From Mycobacterium rhizamassiliense (GTDB lineage: Bacteria; Actinomycetota; Actinomycetes; Mycobacteriales; Mycobacteriaceae), in assembly GCF_900157375.1 (NCBI RefSeq), contig NZ_LT721901.1, positions 5,836,970-5,900,969 on the forward strand: a stretch of 64,000 bases of DNA. The letters are read 5' to 3'. Under the pieces are notes generated by a model. It did no database searches. It was not told the DNA's origin and saw only the letters and a program-made list of their open reading frames with translations. The translations under genes and the position numbers were made by a program. Positions 1 through 8,732 of the stretch are shown one piece after another; the stretch's first letter is position 1; every line of letters begins with the position of its first letter.

Positions 1-2
1 AC

Positions 3-131
3 CGCCGCACCAGCCGCCGGTGGGACCCGAACGTCCAGACGGTGCACGTGACGAACCGCCCGGGCGGCAACAAGAAGCGCGTCAACGCGTGCGCGTCCTG
101 CATCAAGGCCGGCAAGGTCGTCAGAGGCTAG
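3..131 (+). CDS. rpmB: 50S ribosomal protein L28 (C-terminal part)
   Basis: Only the last 42 codons lie in the window; the gene enters from the left edge, in frame from base 3, and stops with TAG at 129-131. The tail matches bacterial L28: an RRWDPNVQ-like segment, the NRPGG turn, and a CASC pair. That Cys pair is typical of zinc-binding (C+) L28 copies, the form usually made when zinc is sufficient. It converges on ung with a 21-bp gap. The family is recognised from the short tail alone, so which L28 paralogue this is remains an inference. Confidence 0.85.
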   Translation, partial: RRTSRRWDPNVQTVHVTNRPGGNKKRVNACASCIKAGKVVRG

Positions 132-152
132 TTCGGGGCTAGTGCCCCGCGC

Positions 153-836
153 TCAGGGCAGCCGCCAGTCGATGGGATCGGCGCCGAGCTGAGTGAGCAG
201 CTCGTTGGCCCGGCTGAACGGGCGCGAGCCGAAGAATCCACGCGACGCCGACAGCGGCGAGGGATGCGGCGATTCGATCGCCACGCAGTCGCCCTCGGCC
301 AGTATCGGTTTGAGTGTGGACGCGTCGCGACCCCACAGGATCGCGACCAGGGGCTGCGACCGGGCGATCAGCGCGCGAATCGCGCACTCGGTGACCGCCT
401 CCCAGCCCTTGCCCCGGTGCGACGCCGGGTTGGTGGGACGCACCGTGAGCACCCTGTTCAGCAGCAGCACGCCGCGCTGCGCCCACGGCGTCAGATCGCC
501 ACACGACGGCTTCGGGTGGCCCAGGTCGGCCGCGTACTCGTCGAAGATGTTGGCCAGGCTGCGCGGCAACGGGCGAACGTCGGGGGCCACCGAAAAGCTA
601 AGGCCCACAGCGTGTCCCGGCGTCGGGTAGGGATCCTGGCCGACGATCAGCACCCGCACGTCGTCGAAGGGAAAAGTGAAGGCGCGCAACACGTTTGGAC
701 CCGCCGGCAGATACCTTCGCCCGGCCGCGATCTCGTCGCGCAGAAACTGTCCCATCGCCGCGATCTGATCGGCCACCGGCTCCAGCGCGGTGGCCCACCC
801 CTGCTCGACGAGTTCACTCAACGGGCGCGCGCTCAC
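153..836 (-). CDS. ung: Uracil-DNA glycosylase, family 1
   Basis: Removes uracil from DNA after cytosine deamination or dUTP incorporation and starts base-excision repair, which matters in a high-GC genome. The 227-aa protein has the water-activating GQDPYP motif at residues 66-71 (catalytic Asp68) and the minor-groove loop HPSPLSASRGF around 191-201, with the catalytic-loop His191. Length is normal for the family. thiL lies 9 bp upstream on the same strand, the usual mycobacterial thiL-ung order. Confidence 0.97.
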   Translation of the reverse strand: MSARPLSELVEQGWATALEPVADQIAAMGQFLRDEIAAGRRYLPAGPNVLRAFTFPFDDVRVLIVGQDPYPTPGHAVGLSFSVAPDVRPLPRSLANIFDEYAADLGHPKPSCGDLTPWAQRGVLLLNRVLTVRPTNPASHRGKGWEAVTECAIRALIARSQPLVAILWGRDASTLKPILAEGDCVAIESPHPSPLSASRGFFGSRPFSRANELLTQLGADPIDWRLP

Positions 837-845
837 TGCGCCACC

Positions 846-1823
846 TTAACCGGCGAACGATTCCCAGCCCGCGTATCCCTGCCACTGCGCGCCGTCGACC
901 AGCACCTCGGCCGGGCCGTCGAGCACCCGCCCGATCACGCGCCACCCGCGCGGTGCCGCGTCGGCGAAACACGCCACCAGCGCGTGGTCCTCGCCGCCAC
1001 CCAGCACCCAAGCCCACGCGTCGGAGCCCGCCGCGGCGGCCGCGGCAACCAGCTGCTCGTGGTCCGTCGCCAGCGCCGCGGTGGACAGATCGATTCCCAC
1101 GCCGGACAACTCGGCGACGTGCCGCAGATCGGCGACCAGCCCGTCGGAGACGTCGATCATGGCCTGCGCGCCCGCGACCGCCGCCACCGCGCCCTCGCCG
1201 TAGGGCGGCTGCGGCACCACGTGCCGGCGCCGCAGGTCGCTGAATTCGTGGATGCCCTTGTGCCACAAGGCATATCCGGCTGCCGAACGGCCCAGGTCCC
1301 CTGCGACGGCGACCACCGCCCCGGCCCGCGCCCCCGACCGCCGCACCGGCGCGCGGCCCTGCAGGTCGCCCAGCACGGTCACCGAGATCACCCATTGCGG
1401 GCAGCTCACCAGGTCGCCCCCGGCGATGCCCGCACCGATCCTGGCCGCCTCGTCCCACATCCCGTCGGCCAGGGCGTCCACCGCCGCCGCGGGCGTATCG
1501 GCGGGTGCCCCGAAGCCGACCACGAAGGCCGTGGTCCGCGCGCCCATCGCCTCGATGTCCGCGGCGTTCTGCGCGATCGCCTTGCGGCCGACGTCATGCG
1601 GCGTCGACCAGTCCAGCCGGAAATGCCGGTCCTGCACCAGCATGTCGGTCGACACCGCCGTCCGGCCGTCGGCGGCGGACACCACCGCCGCGTCGTCGCC
1701 GGGACCGAGCAGCACCGCGAGCGGCTGGCTGCGGCCGCGCACCAGGCCATCGATGACGGCGAACTCGCCGACCTGCCCCAGCGTGGGCGAGTCGCCGGTC
1801 GCCTCGGAACCTTCGTCGCGCAC
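846..1823 (-). CDS. thiL: Thiamine-monophosphate kinase
   Basis: Phosphorylates thiamine monophosphate to the cofactor thiamine diphosphate using ATP. The 325-aa protein has the PurM/ThiL fold signatures: an N-terminal GPGDDAAVV metal/ATP loop near residue 41, the TDMLVQDRHF substrate loop, an AQNAADIEAMGA segment, the MIDVSDGL motif and GGGEDHAL near the C-terminus. Ung follows 9 bp downstream, so the two are probably cotranscribed. A secreted-protein gene is divergent, starting about 86 bp away. Confidence 0.95.
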   Translation of the reverse strand: MRDEGSEATGDSPTLGQVGEFAVIDGLVRGRSQPLAVLLGPGDDAAVVSAADGRTAVSTDMLVQDRHFRLDWSTPHDVGRKAIAQNAADIEAMGARTTAFVVGFGAPADTPAAAVDALADGMWDEAARIGAGIAGGDLVSCPQWVISVTVLGDLQGRAPVRRSGARAGAVVAVAGDLGRSAAGYALWHKGIHEFSDLRRRHVVPQPPYGEGAVAAVAGAQAMIDVSDGLVADLRHVAELSGVGIDLSTAALATDHEQLVAAAAAAGSDAWAWVLGGGEDHALVACFADAAPRGWRVIGRVLDGPAEVLVDGAQWQGYAGWESFAG

Positions 1824-1909
1824 GCCACCTCCTACGGCCCGCGTTGGCCCGGTAAGTTGGGTCCCTGCCTGCGCGAGCAGACCGCGCCAGTCTATTAAAG
1901 GGGGCGGTG

Positions 1910-2470
1910 ATGACCGATCCGGATACCGACCTGGGCGGACCGCCGCGGGTCTTGATGATCGCCGCGGTCGCCCTGGCCGTCGTGGTGATCGGCGTGGTGC
2001 TGGCGATCGCCGCCAGCCGCGAGATACCGACGCAGCCGGTTGCGATTCCCGACGTCCCGGCGCCCCAGGCCGCCGACCCCGCCTGCCGGGCGCTGACGGA
2101 CGCGCTGCCGCTGCGCCTCGGCGACTACCAGCGCGCGCCCGTCGCGCAGCCGGCTCCCGCGGCCGTCGCCGCCTGGCGGGCCGCGCCGGACAGCGAGCCG
2201 GTGTTGCTGCGCTGCGGCCTCGAGCGCCCGGCCGACTTCGTCGTCGGGGCGCCGATCCAGGTCGTCGACCGGGTGCAGTGGTTTCGCGTTGCGGGCCAAC
2301 AGCAGTCCGCCGGTGACGCGGGACGCACCACCTGGTACACGGTGGATCGGCCGGTCTACGTGGCGCTGACGCTGCCCACGGGCTCCGGACCGACGCCCAT
2401 TCAGCAGTTGTCCGAGGTGATCGACCGGACCGTCGCGGCGGCGCCCATCGACCCGGCGCAGCCTCGCTAA
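1910..2470 (+). CDS. Membrane-anchored or secreted DUF3515-like protein
   Basis: A 186-aa protein of unknown function, in the position of M. tuberculosis Rv2980. Residues about 15-36 form one hydrophobic segment that could be a signal anchor. The rest is extracytoplasmic and contains two Cys residues (in DPACRAL and LLRCGL) that could pair. I chose ATG 1910 because AAAGGGGG lies 5-6 bp upstream; an in-frame GTG at 1907 is possible. It lies between divergent thiL and convergent ddl (16 bp apart). The family assignment comes from general resemblance and position. Confidence 0.8.
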   Translation: MTDPDTDLGGPPRVLMIAAVALAVVVIGVVLAIAASREIPTQPVAIPDVPAPQAADPACRALTDALPLRLGDYQRAPVAQPAPAAVAAWRAAPDSEPVLLRCGLERPADFVVGAPIQVVDRVQWFRVAGQQQSAGDAGRTTWYTVDRPVYVALTLPTGSGPTPIQQLSEVIDRTVAAAPIDPAQPR

Positions 2471-2486
2471 AGGCGCGGTAGGCGGC

Positions 2487-3596
2487 TCAGCGCAGCCCGA
2501 CGCCGCGGGCCAGTGCCGTCTCGACCATCGTCGCCAGCAGGGTCGGATAGTCGACGCCGCTGGCCGCCCACATCCGCGGGTACATCGAGATGGTGGTGAA
2601 CCCCGGCATCGTGTTGATCTCGTTGATCACCGGGCCGTCCTCGTTAAGGAAGAAGTCGACCCGGGCCAGGCCCTGACAATCGATGGCCTTGAACGCACGG
2701 ATCGCCAATTGCCTTACGGCATCGGCGATTTCGTCATCGACCTTGGCGGGCACGTCCAATTCCGCTGCCTCGTCGAGGTATTTGGTCGCGAAGTCGTAGA
2801 ACGAGTCTTCCCGGTCCCGCACCCCGGCCACCCGGATTTCGCCCAGGGTGCTGGCTTCGACTGTGCCGTCCGGCATTTCGAGCACACCGCATTCCAGCTC
2901 GCGCCCCACGATCGCCGCCTCGACGATCACCTTGGGGTCGTGGCGCCGGGCGTTGTCGACCGCGGCAGGCAGCTCGTCCCAGCTGGCGACGCGGCTCACC
3001 CCGATCGACGAGCCGCCCCGGGCGGGTTTGACGAACACCGGCAGGCCCAGCCGCTCGCGCTCCTCGGGATGCAGCGTCTGCGTCGACGGGCGCAGCACCG
3101 CGTGCGCGCCGACCGGAAGGCCCTCGGCCAGCAGCAGCTTCTTGGTGAATTCCTTGTCCATCCCGGCGGCGCTGGCCAGCACGCCGGCCCCGACGTAGGG
3201 CACGCCGGCCAATTCCAGCAGGCCCTGCAGGGTGCCGTCTTCGCCGTACGGGCCGTGCAGTACCGGAAACACCACGTCGACCGACCCCAGGACCTCGCCC
3301 GCGCCCGGCGTCAGCGACACCAGTTCGCCGCCGCGGCGGGGGTCGGCCGGCAGCGCCAGCTCGGTCCCCGAATCCGCTCTGACCTCGGGTAACTGCCGGT
3401 TGCTGATGGCCAGCCTGTCCGGATCGCCGTCGGTGAGCACCCACCCGCCGTCGGGCGTGATCCCGATCGCGACCACCTCGAATCGCTGCGGGTCGAGATT
3501 GCGCAGGATGCTGCCGGCCGAGACGCACGAGATGGCGTGCTCGTTGCTGCGTCCGCCGAAAACGACGGCCACCCGCACCCGGTCGTTGGCACTCAC
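2487..3596 (-). CDS. ddl: D-alanine--D-alanine ligase
   Basis: ATP-grasp enzyme that joins two D-Ala for peptidoglycan precursors; the family is the target of D-cycloserine. The 369-aa protein shows VVFGGRSNEH at the N-terminus, HGPYGEDGTLQG in the substrate-binding region, the KPARGGSSIGV ATP-grasp loop, and the C-terminal metal/ATP site INEINTMPGFT. Start is GTG at 3596. gpsA lies 20 bp upstream on the same strand, the ordinary mycobacterial pair. Confidence 0.97.
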   Translation of the reverse strand: MSANDRVRVAVVFGGRSNEHAISCVSAGSILRNLDPQRFEVVAIGITPDGGWVLTDGDPDRLAISNRQLPEVRADSGTELALPADPRRGGELVSLTPGAGEVLGSVDVVFPVLHGPYGEDGTLQGLLELAGVPYVGAGVLASAAGMDKEFTKKLLLAEGLPVGAHAVLRPSTQTLHPEERERLGLPVFVKPARGGSSIGVSRVASWDELPAAVDNARRHDPKVIVEAAIVGRELECGVLEMPDGTVEASTLGEIRVAGVRDREDSFYDFATKYLDEAAELDVPAKVDDEIADAVRQLAIRAFKAIDCQGLARVDFFLNEDGPVINEINTMPGFTTISMYPRMWAASGVDYPTLLATMVETALARGVGLR

Positions 3597-3616
3597 AACC
3601 TTCAGAGGTTACCGGT

Positions 3617-4648
3617 TCACTCGGGCTTGGTGCTGCGGCCCAACAGCAGGGCCATCGCCTCGTCCACCGAAAGTCCCTTGTGACAGACCCGGTGCACGGC
3701 GTCGGTGAGCGGCATTTCGACGTCATAACTGGACGCCAGCGCCAGCACCGATTCCGACGACGTCACGCCCTCGACGACGTGCCCGGCGCTGCCGTCCGGG
3801 GAGCCCTGCAGCGTCGAGGCCACGGTGGCACCGCGGCCCAGCTGCTCACCCAGCGACCGGTTGCGGGAACGCGGCGACGTGCAGGTGGCGACCAGGTCGC
3901 CCACCCCCGCCAGCCCGGCCAGCGTCGCGCCCTTGGCGCCGAGCGCGATCCCCAGCCGCATGATCTCGGCGAGCCCACGGGTGATGATCGCGGCCGCGGT
4001 GTTCTCGCCGAGGCCGACGCCGGCCGCCATCCCGGCCGCGAGCGCGATCACGTTCTTGCACGCCCCGCCGACCTCGGTGCCGACGACATCACTATTGGTG
4101 TACGGGCGGAAGTAGCCGGTGTTGAGCATGCGCTGCACGGCGACCGCGCGGCCCGAGTCGCTGCAGGCGACGACGGTCGCGGCAGGTTGATTCTGGGCGA
4201 TCTCACTGGCCAGGTTCGGCCCCGAGATGACCCCGACCTGCGACGGATCCACCCCGGTCACCGAGACGATGACCTGACTCATCCGCATCAGGGTGCCCAG
4301 CTCGATGCCCTTGGCCACGCTCACCAGGGTGGCGCCCTCGGTGATCAGCGGGATCCACCGTTCCAGGTTTGCCCGCATCGTCTGCGCGGGCACCCCCAGC
4401 AGCACCGTCATCGCGCCGCCCAGCGCCTCGGCGGGGTCGGCGGTCGCGCGGATGCCCGGCGGCAACAAGGTGCCGGGCAGGTAGGCGGGGTTGTACCGGG
4501 TCGTATTGATCTGTTCGGCGACGTCGGGGCGCCGGGCCCACAACGTGACCTCTGTTTCCGGCCCCCCGGCCTCGACAAGCACCTTGGCCAGCGCGGTGCC
4601 CCAGGCACCGGCGCCCATCACCGCAACCGCGGGTGCCGTGGCGGCCAT
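3617..4648 (-). CDS. gpsA: Glycerol-3-phosphate dehydrogenase [NAD(P)+]
   Basis: Reduces dihydroxyacetone phosphate to sn-glycerol 3-phosphate, the backbone for phospholipids. The 343-aa product opens with a Rossmann GAGAWGTALA loop and carries the GpsA motifs VSVAKGIE, SGPNLASEIA, the substrate-site region ACKNVIALAAG and GDLVATCTSPRSRN. I chose ATG 4648 because GGAG lies 6 bp upstream; a longer frame from GTG 4660 adds four residues not expected in homologues. It is probably transcribed with ddl. Confidence 0.95.
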   Translation of the reverse strand: MAATAPAVAVMGAGAWGTALAKVLVEAGGPETEVTLWARRPDVAEQINTTRYNPAYLPGTLLPPGIRATADPAEALGGAMTVLLGVPAQTMRANLERWIPLITEGATLVSVAKGIELGTLMRMSQVIVSVTGVDPSQVGVISGPNLASEIAQNQPAATVVACSDSGRAVAVQRMLNTGYFRPYTNSDVVGTEVGGACKNVIALAAGMAAGVGLGENTAAAIITRGLAEIMRLGIALGAKGATLAGLAGVGDLVATCTSPRSRNRSLGEQLGRGATVASTLQGSPDGSAGHVVEGVTSSESVLALASSYDVEMPLTDAVHRVCHKGLSVDEAMALLLGRSTKPE

Positions 4649-4727
4649 GTTCCACTCCACTCTGTCGTCAGCCGCTACACCCTAGCTCGCGGCGGGCGCG
4701 TGGCACGGCGCTGGCAGGATGACCTTC

Positions 4728-5390
4728 ATGAGCGGCACACGCGCCGACGGGGCGGGCGAGGACGTAAGCGACGTGGCGTTGATCGTCGCCGTCAAGCGGT
4801 TGGCCGCCGCTAAGACCAGGCTGGCCCCGGTGTTTTCGGCGCGCACCCGTGAAAAGGTGGTGCTGGCCATGCTGATCGACACGCTGACCGCCGCCGCGGG
4901 CGTGGGTTCGGTGGGATCTATCACCGTCATCACCCCCGACGACGACGCGGCGGCCGCGGCCACCGGGCTCGGAGCAAACGTGTTGTCGGATCCGACGCCC
5001 GAAGGGCACGCCGACCCACTGAACAACGCCATTTCCGTCGCCGCCCGGACGCTGGCCGCGGACTTCGCCAATATCGTTGTGCTGCAAGGTGATTTGCCCG
5101 CGCTGCAGACACAGGAGCTGGCCGAGGCGATCACGGCCGCCCGCCAGTACCAGCGCAGCTTCGTGGCCGATCGGCTGGCGACCGGAACCGCCGCGCTGTG
5201 TGCGTTCGGCGCCGATCTCGCGCCGGAGTTCGGCGCGGATTCCGCCGCGCGCCATCGCCGTTCGGGCGCCATCGAGCTGACCGGCGCGTGGCCCGGGTTG
5301 CGATGTGACGTCGACACCCCGGCCGACCTGTCCGCCGCACGCCGCCTCGGGGTGGGCGGCGCGACCGCCCGCGCCATCGCGCCGCAGTAA
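4728..5390 (+). CDS. fbiD: Phosphoenolpyruvate (or 2-phospholactate) guanylyltransferase of F420 synthesis
   Basis: CofC/FbiD enzymes activate phosphoenolpyruvate (mycobacteria) or 2-phospholactate (archaea) with GTP to start assembly of the side chain of coenzyme F420. The 220-aa product starts the nucleotidyltransferase fold with LIVAVKRLAAAKTRLAP, then ITVITPDD, VLQGDLPAL (metal-binding Asp) and a conserved SARHRRSGA-like region. ATG 4728 fits the M. tuberculosis Rv2983 N-terminus and has AGG nine bases upstream; ATG 4719 is the other option. The window also has a possible F420 user at 12646-13158. Confidence 0.9.
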   Translation: MSGTRADGAGEDVSDVALIVAVKRLAAAKTRLAPVFSARTREKVVLAMLIDTLTAAAGVGSVGSITVITPDDDAAAAATGLGANVLSDPTPEGHADPLNNAISVAARTLAADFANIVVLQGDLPALQTQELAEAITAARQYQRSFVADRLATGTAALCAFGADLAPEFGADSAARHRRSGAIELTGAWPGLRCDVDTPADLSAARRLGVGGATARAIAPQ

Positions 5391-5479
5391 TTTCTGTTGG
5401 CGCGCCAGCAAATCTGTCCGCGGGGTGAACGGATCGCCAACGGCGGATAGATCTCTTTCACTCGCTAGCAGCGCAGCCG

Positions 5480-7669
5480 GTGATGCGCGATGATCGTCGA
5501 GTGACCGAAATCGACGCTGAAACGCGCCTGGAAGACTCCGTATGGCAACACGGTGAATCGGCCGTGACCGCCCCACCGGCCGCTACCCCCGCCGCGATCA
5601 CCGACCCGCTGCCCGAGGACCGGTACCTCAACCGGGAACTGAGCTGGCTCGATTTCAACGCCCGCGTGCTGGCGCTGGCCGCCGACACCTCGCTGCCGCT
5701 GCTGGAGCGCGCCAAGTTCCTGGCGATCTTCGCCTCCAACCTCGACGAGTTCTACATGGTCCGCGTCGCCGGCCTCAAGCGCCGCGACGAGATGGGCCTG
5801 TCGGTGCGCTCGGCCGACGGGCTGACACCGCGCGAGCAACTGGCCCGCATCGGTGAGCAGACCCAGCAGATAGCGACCCGGCACGCCCGCGAGTTCCTCG
5901 ATTCGGTGCGGCCGGCGCTCGCCGCCGAGGGCATCTACATCGTCACGTGGGCCGACCTGGATCAGGCTGAGCGCGACCAACTGTCGACTTATTTCAACGA
6001 GCAGGTCTTCCCCGTCCTGACGCCGCTGGCCGTCGATCCCGCGCACCCGTTCCCCTTCGTCAGTGGCCTGAGCCTGAACCTGGCGGTCACGGTGCGCCAG
6101 CCCGACGACGGCGCCCAGCACTTCGCCCGGGTCAAGGTGCCCGACAACGTCAATCGCTTCGTCGAGCTCGAGGGACACGCCGACTCCGACGACGGGCGGA
6201 CGATAATCCGCTACCTGCCAACCGAAGAGCTGATCGCGGCCTTCCTGCCGGAGCTGTTCCCGGGCATGGAGATCGTCGAGCACCACGCGTTCCGCATCAC
6301 CCGAAACGCCGACTACGAGGTCGAAGAGGACCGCGACGAAGACCTGCTGCAGGCGCTGGAACGGGAGTTGGCGCGCAGGCGGTTCGGTTCGCCGGTGCGC
6401 ATCGAGGTCGCCGACGACATGACCGAGAGCATGCTGGAGCTGTTGCTGCGCGAGCTCGACGTGCATCCGGGCGACGTCGTCGAGGTCCCCGGGCTGCTCG
6501 ACCTGTCGTCGCTGTGGCAGATCTACGGCGTCGACCGCCCGGCGCTCAAGGACCGCACCTTCGTTCCGGCCACCAGTCCCGCATTCGTCGACCGGGAAAC
6601 ACCCCGCAGCATTTTCGCGACGCTGCGCGAAGGCGATGTGCTGCTTCATCATCCATATGAGTCGTTCTCCACCAGCTTCCAGCGCTTCATCGAGCAGGCC
6701 GCCGCCGACCCTAACGTGCTGGCGATCAAGCAGACGCTGTACCGCACCTCCGGTGATTCGCCGATCGTTCGGGCGCTCATCCAGGCCGCCGAGGCCGGAA
6801 AGCAAGTAGTGGCCATGGTGGAGATCAAGGCCCGCTTCGACGAACAGGCCAACATCCGCTGGGCGCGCACCTTGGAGCAGTCGGGCGTGCACGTCGTCTA
6901 CGGATACGTCGGTCTCAAGACGCACTGCAAGACCTGCCTGGTGGTGCGCCGCGAAGGTTCGACGATTCGGCGCTACTGCCACATCGGGACCGGCAATTAC
7001 AACGGAAAGACCGCGCGGCTGTACGAGGACGTCGGTCTGCTCACCGCCTCCCCCGAGATCGGCGCGGACCTGACCGATCTGTTCAATTCGCTGACGGGCT
7101 ACTCGCGCAAGGTCTCCTACCGCAATCTCCTGGTGGCTCCGCACGGAATTCGCACCGGCATCGTCGAACGCGTCGAGCGTGAGATCGAGGCACACCGCGA
7201 ACACGGCGGCGGCCGGATCCGGATGAAGATGAACGCTCTGGTCGACGAGCAGGTCATCGACGCGCTGTATCGCGCGTCGCAGGCCGGTGTGCGGGTCGAG
7301 GTGGTGGTGCGCGGGATCTGCGCGCTGCGCCCGGGCGTCGAAGGGTTCTCGGAGAACATCGCGGTCCGCTCGATCCTCGGCCGCTTCCTCGAGCACTCGC
7401 GGATCATCCACTTCGGTCGCATCAACGAGTTCTGGATCGGTAGCGCCGACATGATGCACCGCAACCTCGACCGGCGCGTCGAGGTGCTGGTCCAGGTCAA
7501 GGATCCCAAGCTGACCGGTTACCTGGACGACCTGTTCACCTCGGCGCTGGATCCGTCAACGCGGTGCTGGGAGCTCGCGTCCGACGGACAGTGGATCGCG
7601 TCACCACAGGAGGGTCACACCGTCCGCGATCATCAGGAATCGCTGATGGAGCGCCACCGCGGCAACTGA
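5480..7669 (+). CDS. ppk1: Polyphosphate kinase 1
   Basis: Reversibly polymerises the gamma-phosphate of ATP into inorganic polyphosphate, a phosphate store and stress regulator. The 729-aa protein has the full PPK1 layout: N domain (YLNRELSWLDFN near residue 50), head domain, and two phospholipase-D-like C domains. His482 in GLKTH corresponds to the autophosphorylated His; the CHIGTGNYN motif (His501) follows. GTG 5480 or the adjacent ATG 5483 both fit; a GTG at 5501 is a shorter option. mutT1 follows 75 bp downstream, as in other mycobacteria. Confidence 0.97.
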   Translation: MMRDDRRVTEIDAETRLEDSVWQHGESAVTAPPAATPAAITDPLPEDRYLNRELSWLDFNARVLALAADTSLPLLERAKFLAIFASNLDEFYMVRVAGLKRRDEMGLSVRSADGLTPREQLARIGEQTQQIATRHAREFLDSVRPALAAEGIYIVTWADLDQAERDQLSTYFNEQVFPVLTPLAVDPAHPFPFVSGLSLNLAVTVRQPDDGAQHFARVKVPDNVNRFVELEGHADSDDGRTIIRYLPTEELIAAFLPELFPGMEIVEHHAFRITRNADYEVEEDRDEDLLQALERELARRRFGSPVRIEVADDMTESMLELLLRELDVHPGDVVEVPGLLDLSSLWQIYGVDRPALKDRTFVPATSPAFVDRETPRSIFATLREGDVLLHHPYESFSTSFQRFIEQAAADPNVLAIKQTLYRTSGDSPIVRALIQAAEAGKQVVAMVEIKARFDEQANIRWARTLEQSGVHVVYGYVGLKTHCKTCLVVRREGSTIRRYCHIGTGNYNGKTARLYEDVGLLTASPEIGADLTDLFNSLTGYSRKVSYRNLLVAPHGIRTGIVERVEREIEAHREHGGGRIRMKMNALVDEQVIDALYRASQAGVRVEVVVRGICALRPGVEGFSENIAVRSILGRFLEHSRIIHFGRINEFWIGSADMMHRNLDRRVEVLVQVKDPKLTGYLDDLFTSALDPSTRCWELASDGQWIASPQEGHTVRDHQESLMERHRGN

Positions 7670-7744
7670 GATAGGTGTGGTAATTTTCGACGTCCAGCCA
7701 ACGGCCTGGAATGACTCCGGCCCGAATTGACCTGCAGGAGTGAG

Positions 7745-8662
7745 GTGTCGGAGAGCCGGATCGTTTATGCCGCAGGTGCGGTGTTGTGGCAACTGGGCAG
7801 TGCCGATTCGGCCAAGCCGAAGTTGGAAGTCGCCGTCATCCACCGCCCCCGCTACGACGACTGGTCGTTGCCGAAGGGCAAAGTGGATCCCGGTGAGACC
7901 GCACCCGTTGCCGCGGTACGGGAAGTGTTAGAGGAGACGGGACACCACGCCATCCTCGGTCGGCGGCTCGTGTCGGTGAGCTATCCGATCGACCAGGGCG
8001 TCAAGAAGGTGTACTACTGGGCGGCGCGCAGCACCGGTGGCGAGTTCACCCCGGGCAAGGAAGTCGACGAGCTGGTGTGGTTGTCCGTCGATGAGGCGAT
8101 GAAGAAACTCGACTATGCACAGGATCGAAAAGTGTTGCGCCGCTTCACAAAACAGCCGCCGGATACGCAAAGCGTATTGATCGTCCGGCACGGCACCGCC
8201 GGTCGGAAGTCGCGCTTCAAAGGCGATGACACCAAGCGGCCGCTGGACAAGCGGGGGCGCGCTCAGGCGGAGGCATTGGTGCCGCAGCTGTTGGCCTTCG
8301 GCGCCACCGACGTGTACGCCGCGGACCGGGTGCGCTGTCAGCAGACCGTCGAGCCGCTCGCGGAGGAACTCGGCGTCGGCATCCACAGCGAGCCGGCCCT
8401 GACCGAAGAGTCCTACGCCAAGAGCACCAAGCGGGCCCGGCATCGCGCGCTGGACATCGCCGCGGATGGCGGCACGCCGGTGATCTGCACGCAGGGCAAG
8501 GTGATTCCGGATCTCATCGCGTGGTGGTGCGACCGCGACGGGGTGCGGCCCGACAAGTCCCGCAACCACAAGGGCAGCACGTGGGTGCTCTCACTCGCGG
8601 GCGGAAAGCTGATCGCGGCCGATCACATCGGCGGGGCGCTGGCCGCCAACGTGCGGGCCTGA
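7745..8662 (+). CDS. mutT1: Nudix hydrolase fused to a histidine-phosphatase domain (MutT1)
   Basis: Sanitises oxidised nucleotides such as 8-oxo-dGTP; mycobacterial MutT1 also hydrolyses diadenosine polyphosphates. The N-terminal half carries a full Nudix box from GKVDPGE through REVLEETG. The C-terminal half opens with VLIVRHGTAG, the phosphoglycerate-mutase-like RHG motif, and continues through DKRGRAQAEAL and AADRVRCQQT. This two-domain architecture is characteristic of the actinobacterial enzyme. GTG 7745 was chosen because AGGAG ends four bases upstream; the open frame begins at 7727. A long hairpin begins at the stop codon. Confidence 0.95.
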   Translation: MSESRIVYAAGAVLWQLGSADSAKPKLEVAVIHRPRYDDWSLPKGKVDPGETAPVAAVREVLEETGHHAILGRRLVSVSYPIDQGVKKVYYWAARSTGGEFTPGKEVDELVWLSVDEAMKKLDYAQDRKVLRRFTKQPPDTQSVLIVRHGTAGRKSRFKGDDTKRPLDKRGRAQAEALVPQLLAFGATDVYAADRVRCQQTVEPLAEELGVGIHSEPALTEESYAKSTKRARHRALDIAADGGTPVICTQGKVIPDLIAWWCDRDGVRPDKSRNHKGSTWVLSLAGGKLIAADHIGGALAANVRA

Positions 8663-8714
8663 CACACGAATAACCCTCCGAAGGCAGCACTGCCACCGGA
8701 GGGTATTCGTGTGT
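8662..8714. terminator. Long bidirectional hairpin between mutT1 and hupB
   Basis: An 11-bp arm (8662-8672) pairs perfectly with 8704-8714 and, after one bulged base, the stem continues through CCCTCCG/CGGAGGG. The loop holds a further GGCAG/CTGCC mini-stem. It begins on the last base of the mutT1 stop and ends about 18 bp short of the hupB stop, so it can serve both convergent genes. No U-tract follows on either strand. Confidence 0.8.
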
Positions 8715-8732
8715 GAAGTTGTGTTACTGCCT

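Noticed and set aside
264..1898. A 544-codon frame on the plus strand over ung and thiL
   Set aside because: It runs antisense to two clear genes, its product is Arg/His/Gly-rich without domains, and it is a typical shadow of GC-rich codon use.
5465..7459. A 664-codon minus-strand frame opposite ppk1
   Set aside because: It mirrors a complete ppk1 with all motifs, has no recognisable domain, and its composition is that of an antisense shadow.
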